Positions 7,546-17,245 are shown, numbered from the stretch's first letter. The stretch: DNA of 64,000 bases from Bacteroidaceae bacterium (GCA_017534535.1 JAFXVZ010000001.1:26206-90205); one strand, 5' to 3'. Numbers and translations are program-made. The notes: a model not told the origin generated them from the sequence alone.

Positions 7546-8399
7546 TTACCCCCATCAAGGGTGATGGTGAGAGCTGAGAGATCCACCACCTTGCTCACCA
7601 CCTTGTCCATCTGCATGGCCAGGGTGTAGTACTTCCCATTTTCCAGGGTGGCGTTTTCACGCACAAAGGTATAGATGCCTGTACCATTGGTGGCTGTCAC
7701 CTGAATGTCGTTTTCACTAAAGCCGGGGAGGGCAACGAAAAACTCGTTCGTGTCAGCAGAGGGCTTAATGGAACATACATGACCATCAGCTGAAACAAAC
7801 ATCTGCGTGATGCTGATGTCTGCATCAGGGTTGTCATTGTCCTGCAAAGTAAATTTCACGATGGACTGCCCGTTCTCAAAGTCGGCTCCCGTGGTGATGA
7901 CTTCGGTGCCGTTAATTTCCAACACTCTGACGGATGACGTGGAGTAGTCGCAGTTGGTGGAGATGTAGTCGAGGGTTTCGTCCTGGGTGGCGTATGCCGG
8001 AGAGAGGAATTTCAGGGTAAACATGTCATTCAACGCCACACCGGACACCTCGCCTTTCAGGGAGGTATGAGACACATGGTCTTCCTGGGGACTCAAAAAA
8101 CCTATATATTTGTGATCTTTATATACGCGAATTTTATCCGTAGTCTTCCAAACGGCATCCAGGCTTTCCTCAGGGGTGCCTGGATTATTCAATATCAATG
8201 CCCTGGTCGCCGCCTCGCCCTTGGTGGCATGCACGGTCAGGGTGTAGGTGTTGGGAGGGGAATGAGAAAAGGCTGTCCTGGCAACAGGTGCCTCGCATTC
8301 AACCAATGTCTCATCGGTGCAGGCGGTGAGCAGACCCAGTGCTACAACCAACACCATCAAGGCAATAGCTGCCAGTTTTGACTTCTTTCTTATTACCAT
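7506..8399 (-). CDS. Fimbrillin-like lipoprotein, copy 3, C-terminally truncated
   Basis: 297 residues from ATG 8399 (MVIRKKSKLAA...). The longer frame upstream only reads through heptad repeats and is rejected. The signal peptide has lipobox LGLLTAC, and the fimbrillin-like domain with TRALIL is close to copy 2. Similarity stops after VVDLSAL, where copies 1 and 2 enter their Gly-rich repeat domain. The last ~20 codons (...EVMPGCDLCSVG) run into DNA matching the leader region upstream of copies 1 and 2. Loss of the repeat domain by unequal recombination between tandem copies fits well. It is promoter-proximal and may still be expressed as a short lipoprotein. Confidence 0.72.
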   Translation of the reverse strand: MVIRKKSKLAAIALMVLVVALGLLTACTDETLVECEAPVARTAFSHSPPNTYTLTVHATKGEAATRALILNNPGTPEESLDAVWKTTDKIRVYKDHKYIGFLSPQEDHVSHTSLKGEVSGVALNDMFTLKFLSPAYATQDETLDYISTNCDYSTSSVRVLEINGTEVITTGADFENGQSIVKFTLQDNDNPDADISITQMFVSADGHVCSIKPSADTNEFFVALPGFSENDIQVTATNGTGIYTFVRENATLENGKYYTLAMQMDKVVSKVVDLSALTITLDGGNEVMPGCDLCSVG

Positions 8400-8426
8400 T
8401 TTTACATGTGTATTTTTTTCAGTTTG

Positions 8427-8457
8427 CAAATGTAATGAATTATTTTGGATTTTGCAA
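8427..8457 (-). promoter_or_regulatory. Promoter of the tandem lipoprotein genes
   Basis: Minus strand: TTGC (8457-8454), 19 nt, TACATTTG (8434-8427), 28 bp before the ATG of copy 3. Confidence 0.65.
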
Positions 8458-8483
8458 GGAAACATGGAAAAACGGGAAGAGTT

Positions 8484-8525
8484 GACGATTGACCATTGAC
8501 GATTGACCATTGACCATTGACCGTT
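8484..8525. repeat. Heptanucleotide tandem repeat (CNATTGA units)
   Basis: Six units of the 7-nt motif upstream of the lipoprotein promoter. They create a false N-terminal extension on the minus strand. Confidence 0.8.
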
Positions 8526-9098
8526 GATTGTTAAACTCCCCACCAGTTATGAGCAAGCTACGTCTGAAGGAACGGACTCACTTCCCTGGTTATCTGTTGC
8601 TTAGGGTGTTTTCCTCCACTTCAACAGGGACTTCAGATTTTTTTTTGCTGTTTTAGTTACATAGTTACACTATGCTTGTTGATTACTTGATACTTATTGC
8701 CTTTATGCCAGTGTAACTTTTCTATAAAGTTACACTGGCATACACTACCATACACTACCACCAAAACAACTTGTTTTGGTGTGAGAGAATACTATACTAA
8801 CACCTGTCAGAAAGCAATATAACGAGACCAAAACAAGTTGTTTTGGTGTGAGCACATTACTTTTCCCTGATGATGGAATCATGGTTTCGACTCTGACACT
8901 TGCCTATGTTTTCCCTTTGCGCAAGCATTATTTGCCAAATTAGTGTAACTTTATTAAAAAGGTACACCGCTGTAAATTGTTAATAAACAATACACTAACA
9001 CAAAAAGTGTAACTATGTAACTTTTTTCATCAAAAAATTTTGTATTGTGTTAGGCTTAGATAAAATATGATGCGCGGTGAGCGTGAGTATGCTATAGC
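8526..9098. other. Gene-free region rich in palindromes
   Basis: No convincing gene on either strand. It holds a 13-bp-stem hairpin at 8708-8738 (CCAGTGTAACTTT and its complement). Several scattered copies of GTGTAAC or its complement lie around it. Two copies of a 19-bp near-perfect palindrome followed by TGTGAG start at 8761 and 8828. The hairpins may be terminators or regulator sites; nothing decides between these. Confidence 0.6.
8761..8846. repeat. Pair of palindromes CCAAAACAA(C/G)TTGTTTTGG
   Basis: At 8761-8779 and 8828-8846. Each is symmetric around one central base and each is followed by TGTGAG. The pair spacing is 67 bp. Confidence 0.8.
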
Positions 9099-10766
9099 TC
9101 ATTCATAGTACGCCTTGTTTGCCGGGATTTCCGTTCCCGTGTATTTATAGAATCCCAGATTGTCCCCCGTTTTACCCATTACATAGACAGTCTCACCCGA
9201 TTCCAAAGTTTTAGCAGCCGCTGTACCATGCAGGACATTGTCCGTCACAGTTACATCAGTTGCAGCAACAGGAGTAAGCGACAAACTTATTGCATCCTCT
9301 GTAGAAACATCCGCCATGATAACCACTGGCGTCTTCTTGGGGATAATGCTGCCATCATTGCCCACCAGGTACAGCACATGGTTGCTCTTCATATAAAATG
9401 CCATCGCTCCCTTTGGCAGTTGATAGTTGAATATAGGATGGAAGAACGTTGCCCAATACTTAGGCACCCCGTTATAAGTTGCCTTATGGGCGGTAACCAC
9501 AAATGCTGTTGGTCCTTCTACGGTCACCGTTAGAGTAAAGTTGCCTGGATCATACCCTGCATTAGGATTTATATTCACATAATAGGTTTTGTTGGCCTCC
9601 AACGCATAGCCTTGTGAGGTTGGAGTCAAATCAGAGTCTGGGTCATAAACAAATATATCTACGTCATCCGGTTTGTCGGTAGTAAATTTGTAAAAGGCAT
9701 TCTGAGTTGGGGTAAAGGTGTAATATGCCTCAACTATAGTAAAGTCACCTGTACCAACAGTGGGTGTTCCGTTCCATGTCAAAGGCAGTTCTAGATAGTT
9801 AACCACGCCTGTTTTTATAGTCACTTTCACATCCTTTTGGGGCATGGTGAACTCCCAATAGTCGGAGTTTGCATCATAATTTACAGTAACAGCTGAATTA
9901 TCTGAGCCTTTTAACGTAACTTCCGTAACCTTATAACCCAGTTTCGCCTCAATGCTCAACGACACCGTAGCATTGGGAGAAACATCTATCCGTTTTTCGG
10001 GTAATGAAGTATCAACGCCAGTGCCAATGTACGTCCAAATTTCTGTTACGTTATTGTTTTCAGCAGCAGTGAGATAATAGAATTCTGTGGTCTCTGTTAG
10101 GGAATGTCCTTGAATTTCTACTTTATCGTCATTAGTCAATCTTCCTTTATAACGTTTTCCCGTTGTTTCGTCTTCATAGTACTTACCATCAGTGATAGTG
10201 AAGGTTTGGTCAGATTGATTAGCCACCCCGTTAGTATAAAACTTGCCACCATTGAGGGTAATTTTCTCACTAATTAGGACAGCGGTTTCGTTTATGACTG
10301 CACTCTCAGCTATAGATGCATAAAGGTTACCACCGTTCAAGGTAATGGCATCCAAACCGCTAACAGCACTCGTTACTGAACTGTTGCCAGTATATCTCAG
10401 TGTTACGCTGGCATTTTCTATAAATAGGGAGCCACTTGTGTTAAATAAAGATGCACCCCCGCTGATACAGCCTGATTCAGACGACGACTCTACAATCATG
10501 GTTCCACTACCCAGGATGGTGAGTTTGGCATCATTGTTAATCTGGATGCGACCATTGACAGTGAGCATCTTACCTGCGGCGATGGTAACATTCGTATCTT
10601 CATTAATCACCACTACAGGGTCAGAACCATTGACGGTTACATCACTCGTAACCTGATAATTGGTCGGCCAGGTGGTAGCCGTCTGCCCCCAAGCCACCAA
10701 GGCAGTGAGCATCATCCAAGTGAGCATACAGGCAAATCGCCCCAATCTATTCATTTTCTTTTTCAT
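9099..10766 (-). CDS. Secreted beta-structured protein of unknown function
   Basis: 555 residues with a signal peptide (basic start, hydrophobic core, cleavage near VAWGQ). The N-terminal third looks like a short right-handed beta-helix or cargo-like repeat region (TLNGGxxY, VNGRIQINNDAKLTILGSGTM). A middle segment LGYKVTEVTLKGSDNSAVTV...FTMPQKDVKVTI resembles the bacterial-repeat motif seen in secreted Bacteroidetes proteins. A pre-peptidase-type domain (AYYTFTPTQNAFYKFTTD) follows. It ends in GFYKYTGTEIPANKAYYE, a C-terminal phrase that recurs in secreted Prevotella proteins as I recall them. No catalytic motif was recognised. A well-matched promoter lies directly upstream. Confidence 0.75.
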   Translation of the reverse strand: MKKKMNRLGRFACMLTWMMLTALVAWGQTATTWPTNYQVTSDVTVNGSDPVVVINEDTNVTIAAGKMLTVNGRIQINNDAKLTILGSGTMIVESSSESGCISGGASLFNTSGSLFIENASVTLRYTGNSSVTSAVSGLDAITLNGGNLYASIAESAVINETAVLISEKITLNGGKFYTNGVANQSDQTFTITDGKYYEDETTGKRYKGRLTNDDKVEIQGHSLTETTEFYYLTAAENNNVTEIWTYIGTGVDTSLPEKRIDVSPNATVSLSIEAKLGYKVTEVTLKGSDNSAVTVNYDANSDYWEFTMPQKDVKVTIKTGVVNYLELPLTWNGTPTVGTGDFTIVEAYYTFTPTQNAFYKFTTDKPDDVDIFVYDPDSDLTPTSQGYALEANKTYYVNINPNAGYDPGNFTLTVTVEGPTAFVVTAHKATYNGVPKYWATFFHPIFNYQLPKGAMAFYMKSNHVLYLVGNDGSIIPKKTPVVIMADVSTEDAISLSLTPVAATDVTVTDNVLHGTAAAKTLESGETVYVMGKTGDNLGFYKYTGTEIPANKAYYE

Positions 10767-10788
10767 CTTACGAATGTATTATTTACCG

Positions 10789-10820
10789 CAAAAATACAAC
10801 ATTTTTTCAATCCACCCTAA
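10789..10820 (-). promoter_or_regulatory. Promoter of the secreted protein gene
   Basis: Minus strand: TTAG (10820-10817), 20 nt, TATTTTTG (10796-10789), 23 bp before the start. Near-identical in layout and flanks to 68-99. Confidence 0.6.
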
Positions 10821-11158
10821 CATTTTGTCATTTATTTATTCCCGACACCGTATCCATTCCCCCAGCAGGGTAAAATTGCTTGTCAGTCTGCATTTTGGTA
10901 AGCCCCACTCATTTTCAGTTCGACTGCTTGATATTCTATGAATTATGCTCCCGATTCCCTTGGGTAATTTCACCACCAGCAAGGGATGATTGTTTCAGTT
11001 CTGTCAGATGCCAGATATCGGTTAGAAAACAAGGGAAGGGAGTTTCTATCCTATTCCATTCCTAAAAAGAATTAAAAAAACTTGTTTATAGTTTGCAGTA
11101 TGCTGAAATAATAATAATTATTTGTATGTTTGCACTTGAATAAACTAATGATTAGGAA
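10821..11158. other. Gene-free region before wecB
   Basis: No supported gene. The only signal seen is a TATGTTTG box at 11125-11132 (plus strand), 27 bp before wecB, as a likely -7 element. A good -33 partner is not obvious. Confidence 0.5.
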
Positions 11159-12250
11159 ATGAAGGTAACCATTGTTTCGGGCGCACGCCCAAACTTTATG
11201 AAAATAGCGCCCATCTGTAGGGCCATCATCGCTGCCCACAGCAGTGGAAAAGACATATCTTACCGCCTGATTTACACGGGACCGCAAGGCGATCCCAGCC
11301 TCGATGCATCGCTGTTCTATGACCTGGATATCCATGAGCCGGATGGCTACCTGGGTGTCAAGGAGGGTGGACAGAGCGAGGTATCAGCTGCTATTATGCT
11401 GGCTTTCGAAAAGGAGCTGGACGAACATCCTGCACACGTGGTGCTGGTGGTGGATGACCTTGCCTCTACGATGAGCTGCTCCATCGTGGCTAAGAAGCGT
11501 GGCTTGAAGGTGGCGCACGTCATCGCCGGTACGCGCTCGTTCGATATGAACATGCCGCGAGAGGTGAACCGCACCATCGTGGATGCCATTTCCGACTTCC
11601 TGTTTACTGCTGGTATGGTGGCTAACAGGAACCTGAACCAGGAGGGTATGATTCCAGAATATATCCACTATGTGGGCAATATCTTGATTGACACGATTCG
11701 CTATAACCGCCACCGACTGCTGGAGCCGATGTGGTTCAAGAGTATGGGTTTGCACAAGGGCAATTACCTGCTGCTGACGCTGAACCGCCGAGACCTGCTG
11801 CGCAACAAGCCAGTGCTGAAGTCGCTGTTGGAGACGATGGTGAGGAAGGCCAACGGACTGCCTATCGTGGCTCCGTTGCACGGCTATGTGGAGGAGGCGG
11901 TGAAGCAGGTGGAGATAGAGGCTCCCAACTTGCATATCATGCCTTCGCAGAGCTACCTGCACTTCGGTTTCCTAATCAACCAGGCAAAGGGTATCGTAAC
12001 GGACTCTGGTAACATTGCCGAGGAGGCGACGTTCCTGGATGTGCCTTGCATTACGCTGAACACGTATGCGGAGCATCCGGAAACATGGCGTATCGGAACC
12101 AACGAGCTGGTGGGTGAGAACACATTCGCCTTGGCTGCTGCCCTCGACAAGCTGATGCAAGGACAATGGAAGCATGCTACCCTTCCCGACCGCTGGGACG
12201 GCAGGACGGCAGAGCGCATTGTACAGGTTTTAGTGGAATCGAACAAGTAA
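11159..12250 (+). CDS. wecB: UDP-N-acetylglucosamine 2-epimerase (non-hydrolysing type)
   Basis: A 363-residue protein of the WecB family, which interconverts UDP-GlcNAc and UDP-ManNAc for surface polysaccharide synthesis in the cytoplasm. It starts with the family signature VTIVSGARPNFMK. It contains HVIAGTRSFDMNMPREVNRTIVDAISDFLF, the expected acceptor-sugar region, and ends with the nucleotide-binding TDSGNIAEEATFLDVPCITL. The usual TERPE motif reads YAEHPE, and the DSGG position reads DSGN, so it is a divergent member. It opens a run of plus-strand genes and is followed 20 bp later by the DUF5686 gene. No other polysaccharide genes are adjacent. Confidence 0.85.
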   Translation: MKVTIVSGARPNFMKIAPICRAIIAAHSSGKDISYRLIYTGPQGDPSLDASLFYDLDIHEPDGYLGVKEGGQSEVSAAIMLAFEKELDEHPAHVVLVVDDLASTMSCSIVAKKRGLKVAHVIAGTRSFDMNMPREVNRTIVDAISDFLFTAGMVANRNLNQEGMIPEYIHYVGNILIDTIRYNRHRLLEPMWFKSMGLHKGNYLLLTLNRRDLLRNKPVLKSLLETMVRKANGLPIVAPLHGYVEEAVKQVEIEAPNLHIMPSQSYLHFGFLINQAKGIVTDSGNIAEEATFLDVPCITLNTYAEHPETWRIGTNELVGENTFALAAALDKLMQGQWKHATLPDRWDGRTAERIVQVLVESNK

Positions 12251-12270
12251 GAAGATTGAAGAATGAATAA

Positions 12271-14868
12271 ATGAAAAGAATTTACATTATAATTATATGC
12301 GTCATTGCTGCCTTGGGCTTCGCCCTTCCGGCTTCTGCCCAGAAGATCAGGGGTGTGGTGACGGATTCAGTAACAAACGAGCCGTTGTTGTATGTGACCG
12401 TGCAATATGAAGGCAAAGGTTCGGGTAGCGTATCGAACGGTGACGGTGAGTACGAGGTAGATAACCATGCCCGCAGGGGTTGGACAGAACTAACGTATTC
12501 TGCCATTGGTTACGAGACCAAGAAAGTGAAGATTACACCAGCTACTCGCGAACTGATCATCAAGTTGAAGCCTGCCGATATTCAGATAGCAGAAGTAACG
12601 GTGAGACCTGGACGCGAACGCTATCGCCGCAGGGAGAACCCCGCCGTGATTTTCATGCGAAAGGTCATTGACAAGAAGAAAGGCTTGAAGTTGGAAACCA
12701 ACGACTTCTACGAATACCGCAAGTACCAGAAGATGCGTATGTCCATCAACGACATCACCCAGGAGAAGATGGAAAAGGGTATTTACAAGAAATTTTCTTT
12801 CTTCAAGGACCAGATAGAGGAATCGGAAAAGACGGGTAAGATGATTCTGCCCATCTCTATCAAGGAAACCGCTTCTCGTACCATCTTCCGCAAAGACCCC
12901 GAAAGCAAGAAAGAGATTATTGATGGGTATAACTCATCGGGAATTGAGGAGTTCTTCAGCACGGGCGATATGATTGGTACCATCCTGACGGATGTATTCA
13001 AGGACGTAAATATCTATGACGACGATATCGCGCTATTGTCACGCCGCTTCGTCAGTCCGATTGGTCGAGGCGCTATTACTTTTTACCAGTATTACTTAGA
13101 GGATACGCTGATGGTCGATAAGACCGAGTGTGTACACCTGACCTTCGTGCCTGCCAACCCCATGGACCCGGGCTTTACTGGCCACCTCTATGTAGCTCGC
13201 GACTCCAGCTACGCCGTGAAACGCTGCATTATGAACTTGCCAAAGAAGACGGCAGTGAACTTTGTGGAAGACATGGTCATCCAACAGGAATATGAGCAGA
13301 TGCCCGACAGCAGTTGGGTGCTGATAAACGACGATATGACCGTACAGCTTAAACTGATGTCTGCCATCCAAGGCCTTGAGGTGGAGCGTACCACCCGCTA
13401 TTCGGATTATAAGTTCGACCCCATTGAACCACGTCTGTTCCGATTGAAAGGCGATGTCATCAAGGAGGTGGATATGATGAACAAGACCGATGAGTTCTGG
13501 GCGGAGGTTCGCCATGAGCCGCTGACCAAGCAGGAGAGCTCGATGGACTTGTTTATGAACCGATTGGAACAAATACCTGGTTTCAAGTATGCCATCTTTG
13601 CCGCCAAAGCATTGATTGAAAACTACATTGAACTGGGTGACCGCAAGCATCCAAGCAAGGTTGACTTAGGTCCTATCAATACTATCATAACGAGTAACTT
13701 CGTTAACGGTCCTCGTGTACGACTCAGTGCGATGACCACGGCCAATATGAGCAAGCATTGGTTTGTAAGTGGCTACGGAGCTTACGGTTTCAAGGATCAC
13801 AAGTGGATGTACAAGGGCGACTTGGCTTATTCGTTCCTACCTCGCGATTTCATGTTGTGGGAATATCCGAAGCACTACATCCAGTTCAAGTATCAATACG
13901 ACGTAATGTCGCCCAGCGATAAGTACCTGGACACTGATAAGGATAATATGTTTGTGGGTATGCGTTGGACCAAGATGGACCAGATGATGTATTCCCGCAT
14001 CGCTGAGATGACTTACGAGCTGGAAACACGATCGGGCTTCTCTATTAAGGCACAAGCTCGCCATAGAAACGACGAACCTGTGGGAACCTTGGCTTATTAC
14101 AAGAATGACGGTCCCGAGCCTGGTGTGCTGAGCGAGCAGAATACCTTTGTGAAGGACTTGACCACCAACGAGCTGGCTGTTACACTGCGCTATGCTCCAG
14201 GCGAATCGTTCATCAATACCAAACAGCGCCGTCGTCCTATTACACTGGATGCGCCTATCTATACACTGACACATACCTTCGGCTTCAAGGGTCTGGGTGG
14301 TGACTATAACTTCAATATCACCGAGTTCAGCATGCGCAAGCGCTTCTGGATGGGTTCTTGGGGTCATCTGAACATTATCGGACGAGCAGGTGCCCAGTGG
14401 AACAAGGTACCGTTCCCAATGCTAAATATTCCAATTGCCAACCTTTCGTATATTATGATGTACGACCAGGAGGCATTTGGTTTGATCAAGAACATGGAGT
14501 TCCTGAATGACCGCTATGCGGCATTGTTCCTGAAATATAATATGAACGGTAAGCTGTTCAACCGCATCCCGCTCATCAAGCATCTCAAGTGGAGAGAGAT
14601 GTTCTGCGTACGAGCTATGTGGGGAACGCTGACTGACAAGAATAATCCATACAAGCCAGGCAACGAGGATTTGTTTGTCTTCCCGATGCGCAACGACCGG
14701 CCAGCGAGTTTCATCATGGACAGCAAAAAGCCATACGTGGAGGTCAGCTTCGGCATCTACAATATTTTCAAGCTGTTCCATGTGGAGTATGTGCGTAGAT
14801 TGACTTACCTCGATGAACCTGGTACTCACAAGGATGGCTTTAGGTTTATGGTGCTGATGGAATTTTAA
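12271..14868 (+). CDS. DUF5686 outer-membrane protein with carboxypeptidase-like regulatory domain
   Basis: 865 residues. The signal peptide ends near ASAQK. Residues ~24-110 form a carboxypeptidase-regulatory-like/CNA-B plug-type beta-sandwich (IRGVVTDSVTNEPLLYVTVQYEGKG), as in TonB-dependent systems. The rest is the large DUF5686 region, rich in alternating aromatic strands that look like an outer-membrane beta-barrel, ending in Phe (MVLMEF), typical for barrel insertion. The family is widespread in Bacteroidetes and uncharacterised; transport or surface assembly is conjecture. It is likely co-transcribed with wecB. A heptad repeat array follows its stop. Confidence 0.85.
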   Translation: MKRIYIIIICVIAALGFALPASAQKIRGVVTDSVTNEPLLYVTVQYEGKGSGSVSNGDGEYEVDNHARRGWTELTYSAIGYETKKVKITPATRELIIKLKPADIQIAEVTVRPGRERYRRRENPAVIFMRKVIDKKKGLKLETNDFYEYRKYQKMRMSINDITQEKMEKGIYKKFSFFKDQIEESEKTGKMILPISIKETASRTIFRKDPESKKEIIDGYNSSGIEEFFSTGDMIGTILTDVFKDVNIYDDDIALLSRRFVSPIGRGAITFYQYYLEDTLMVDKTECVHLTFVPANPMDPGFTGHLYVARDSSYAVKRCIMNLPKKTAVNFVEDMVIQQEYEQMPDSSWVLINDDMTVQLKLMSAIQGLEVERTTRYSDYKFDPIEPRLFRLKGDVIKEVDMMNKTDEFWAEVRHEPLTKQESSMDLFMNRLEQIPGFKYAIFAAKALIENYIELGDRKHPSKVDLGPINTIITSNFVNGPRVRLSAMTTANMSKHWFVSGYGAYGFKDHKWMYKGDLAYSFLPRDFMLWEYPKHYIQFKYQYDVMSPSDKYLDTDKDNMFVGMRWTKMDQMMYSRIAEMTYELETRSGFSIKAQARHRNDEPVGTLAYYKNDGPEPGVLSEQNTFVKDLTTNELAVTLRYAPGESFINTKQRRRPITLDAPIYTLTHTFGFKGLGGDYNFNITEFSMRKRFWMGSWGHLNIIGRAGAQWNKVPFPMLNIPIANLSYIMMYDQEAFGLIKNMEFLNDRYAALFLKYNMNGKLFNRIPLIKHLKWREMFCVRAMWGTLTDKNNPYKPGNEDLFVFPMRNDRPASFIMDSKKPYVEVSFGIYNIFKLFHVEYVRRLTYLDEPGTHKDGFRFMVLMEF

Positions 14869-14869
14869 C

Positions 14870-14947
14870 CATTGACGATTGACCATTGACAATTGACCAT
14901 TGACCATTGACAATTGACCATTGACGATTTGAAGATTGACAATTAAG
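14870..14947. repeat. Heptanucleotide tandem repeat (CNATTGA units)
   Basis: Roughly ten units fill the gap between the DUF5686 and rarA genes and stop just before the rarA start codon. Confidence 0.85.
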
Positions 14948-14951
14948 GATT

Positions 14952-16217
14952 ATGCAACCGCTTGCTGAAAGACTACGTCCCCAGACTCTCGATGAGTATA
15001 TCGGCCAGAAACATCTGGTCGGTGAGGGAGCTGTGCTCCGTCAGATGATTGACAAGGGCGAGATTTCTTCGTTCATTATGTGGGGCCCTCCGGGTGTGGG
15101 CAAAACGACACTGGCACAAATCATTGCCCATAAGTTGGAGACACCGTTCTACACACTCAGCGCAGTAACCAGTGGTGTCAAGGACGTTAGGGATGTCATC
15201 GAGAGAGCCAAAAACGCCAGGTTCTTCTCTTCTGCCAGTCCCATCCTCTTTATCGACGAAATCCATCGTTTTAGTAAGTCGCAGCAAGATTCGCTGCTGG
15301 GGGCTGTGGAGCAAGGCATTGTAACGCTCATTGGTGCCACAACTGAGAACCCATCATTCGAGGTAATACGCCCTTTGCTGTCGCGTTGCCAGGTCTATAC
15401 GCTCAAGTCTCTGGAGAAAGAGGATTTACTGGAACTATTGGACAGAGCCATCCATACAGATATCGAACTGAAGAAACGAAAGATAGAACTGCAGGATACC
15501 ACCGACCTGCTGCGTTTCAGCGGCGGCGATGCCCGCAAGTTGCTCAATATCCTGGAACTGGTGGTACAGGCTGCCCAGCAAGACCCTGTAGTGATAACCA
15601 ATGAGCTGGTGGCGAAGCGCATCCAGCAGAACCCGTTGGCTTACGACAAGGACGGAGAGATGCACTACGACATTATCTCGGCATTCATCAAAAGCATCCG
15701 AGGCAGCGACCCCGATGCTGCAGTATATTGGCTGGCGCGTATGGTGGAAGGAGGCGAAGACCCAGCATTCATTGCCCGTCGCCTGGTCATCCTGGCAGCG
15801 GAAGATATTGGCTTGGCTAATCCCAATGCCCTGCTCTTGGCAAACGCTTGCTTCGACACTCTGATGAAGATAGGCTGGCCAGAAGGACGTATCCCTTTGG
15901 CAGAGACAGCCATCTACCTGGCAACCAGTCCGAAGAGCAACTCGGCTTATCTGGCAATAGGCAAGGCATTGGAGGAGGTAAAGCGTTCGGGCAACCAACC
16001 CGTCCCTTTGCATCTGCGCAACTCCCCTACCCAACTGATGCAAGAATTGGGTTATGGCATCGATTATAAGTACGCCCACGATTATCCCGGGCACTTCGTG
16101 AAACAGCAGTACCTGCCCGACGGCTTGCAAGGCAAACGCTTTTGGGAACCACAGCCTAACCCTGCAGAGGATAGGCACAAGGAGCGGATGAAGGCCCTTT
16201 GGGGGGAGAGAGATTGA
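14952..16217 (+). CDS. rarA: Replication-associated recombination protein A (AAA+ ATPase)
   Basis: A 421-residue MgsA/RarA/WRNIP1-family ATPase that acts at stalled replication forks. It begins with the family's PLAERLRPQTLDEYIGQKHL. Walker A GPPGVGKT is at 45-52 and Walker B ILFIDEIHRF at 98-107. Sensor-type GATTENPSFEV and the C-terminal tetramerisation part (SAFIKSIRGSDPDAAVYWLARM, LYLPD-type PGHFVKQQYLPDGL) are present, and length is normal for the family. The start ATG directly follows the heptad array. It lies in a same-strand series with no functional link to the neighbours. Confidence 0.95.
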   Translation: MQPLAERLRPQTLDEYIGQKHLVGEGAVLRQMIDKGEISSFIMWGPPGVGKTTLAQIIAHKLETPFYTLSAVTSGVKDVRDVIERAKNARFFSSASPILFIDEIHRFSKSQQDSLLGAVEQGIVTLIGATTENPSFEVIRPLLSRCQVYTLKSLEKEDLLELLDRAIHTDIELKKRKIELQDTTDLLRFSGGDARKLLNILELVVQAAQQDPVVITNELVAKRIQQNPLAYDKDGEMHYDIISAFIKSIRGSDPDAAVYWLARMVEGGEDPAFIARRLVILAAEDIGLANPNALLLANACFDTLMKIGWPEGRIPLAETAIYLATSPKSNSAYLAIGKALEEVKRSGNQPVPLHLRNSPTQLMQELGYGIDYKYAHDYPGHFVKQQYLPDGLQGKRFWEPQPNPAEDRHKERMKALWGERD

Positions 16218-16288
16218 CATCGTGTTACGCACGATTGACAAGTCGCTATGCGACTATGACAATTGAATATTACAAAAAAACATAAAGA

Positions 16289-17245
16289 ATGAAAATCGTA
16301 GTTTTAGACGGATACGCTGGAAACCCTGGAGATTTATCTTGGGACGCGTTAAAAGCATTGGGCGAGTGCACCATTTACGACCGCACTGCCCCTGCAGATT
16401 TGATCAGTCGTGTACAAGACGCTGACATCGTATTGACCAACAAAGTATGCTTCAAGGCAGAGCATTTCGACCTGCTGCCCAAGCTGAAATATATCGGTGT
16501 GATTGCTACGGGATTCAATATTATCGACTGCGAGGCTGCCAAGGCGCACGGCGTGGTGGTGACGAACATCCCAGCATACAGCACCAACTCGGTGGCGCAG
16601 ATGGCATTTGCCCATATCTTAAATATTTACAACCGTGTAGGCCATTATGCTACTGCCATTACCAGCGAGGATTCTTGGGTGAAGAGCGAGGACTTCTGCT
16701 ATATGGACACTCCTCAGATAGAGCTGTGGGGCAAGAAGATTGGTATCGTAGGACTGGGTAATACGGGCTCAGCCACTGCCCGCATCGCCATCGGCTTTGG
16801 CATGGAGGTATTGGCATATACTTCAAAGTCGGACTTCCAGTTGCCTCCAGAGATTAAGAAGGTTGAGCTGGAGGATTTGTTCCGCCAGTGCGACATTATT
16901 AGTCTGCACTGCCCACTGACACCTACCACCAAGAACCTGGTGAATGCCGAGCGGCTGAAGCTGATGAAGCCCAATGCCATTATTATCAATACCAGTCGTG
17001 GCCCTGTGGTGAATGCCCAAGACCTGGCTGATGCACTGAACAGCGGACAGATTATGGCTGCAGGTATGGATGTGCTGGAAACGGAACCTCCAAAGGCTGA
17101 CAATCCGCTGCTGAAGGCAAGGAATTGCTATATTACCCCGCACATCGCCTGGGCTACTTATGAGGCTCGAGTAAGGTTGATGGATATTCTGGTTGGCAAT
17201 GTAAAGGCGTTTATGGAGGGGAAACCAGTGAATGTTGTTAATTGA
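16289..17245 (+). CDS. D-2-hydroxyacid dehydrogenase (glycerate dehydrogenase-like)
   Basis: 318 residues, NAD-dependent. The Rossmann motif GLGNTG is at 155-160. The catalytic Arg (SRG, 237), Glu (ETEPP, 266) and His (TPHIA, 285) are all present. Sequence and length are closest to the HprA/glycerate dehydrogenase branch (hydroxypyruvate to D-glycerate), but phosphoglycerate or other 2-hydroxyacid substrates cannot be excluded. There is no ACT domain, so it is not a classical regulated SerA. A small hairpin (AGTCGC-TAT-GCGACT) lies in the 70-bp gap upstream. Confidence 0.88.
   Translation: MKIVVLDGYAGNPGDLSWDALKALGECTIYDRTAPADLISRVQDADIVLTNKVCFKAEHFDLLPKLKYIGVIATGFNIIDCEAAKAHGVVVTNIPAYSTNSVAQMAFAHILNIYNRVGHYATAITSEDSWVKSEDFCYMDTPQIELWGKKIGIVGLGNTGSATARIAIGFGMEVLAYTSKSDFQLPPEIKKVELEDLFRQCDIISLHCPLTPTTKNLVNAERLKLMKPNAIIINTSRGPVVNAQDLADALNSGQIMAAGMDVLETEPPKADNPLLKARNCYITPHIAWATYEARVRLMDILVGNVKAFMEGKPVNVVN

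Noticed and set aside
8400-8543. 48-residue N-terminal extension of lipoprotein copy 3
   Set aside because: It reads through heptad repeats and the promoter; a proper lipoprotein signal peptide starts at 8399.
8526-8900. CRISPR array
   Set aside because: Only two palindromic copies with unequal context; no regular spacers or cas genes.
15435-16241. 268-residue minus-strand frame opposite rarA
   Set aside because: Shadow of a well-identified gene; no promoter or motif.
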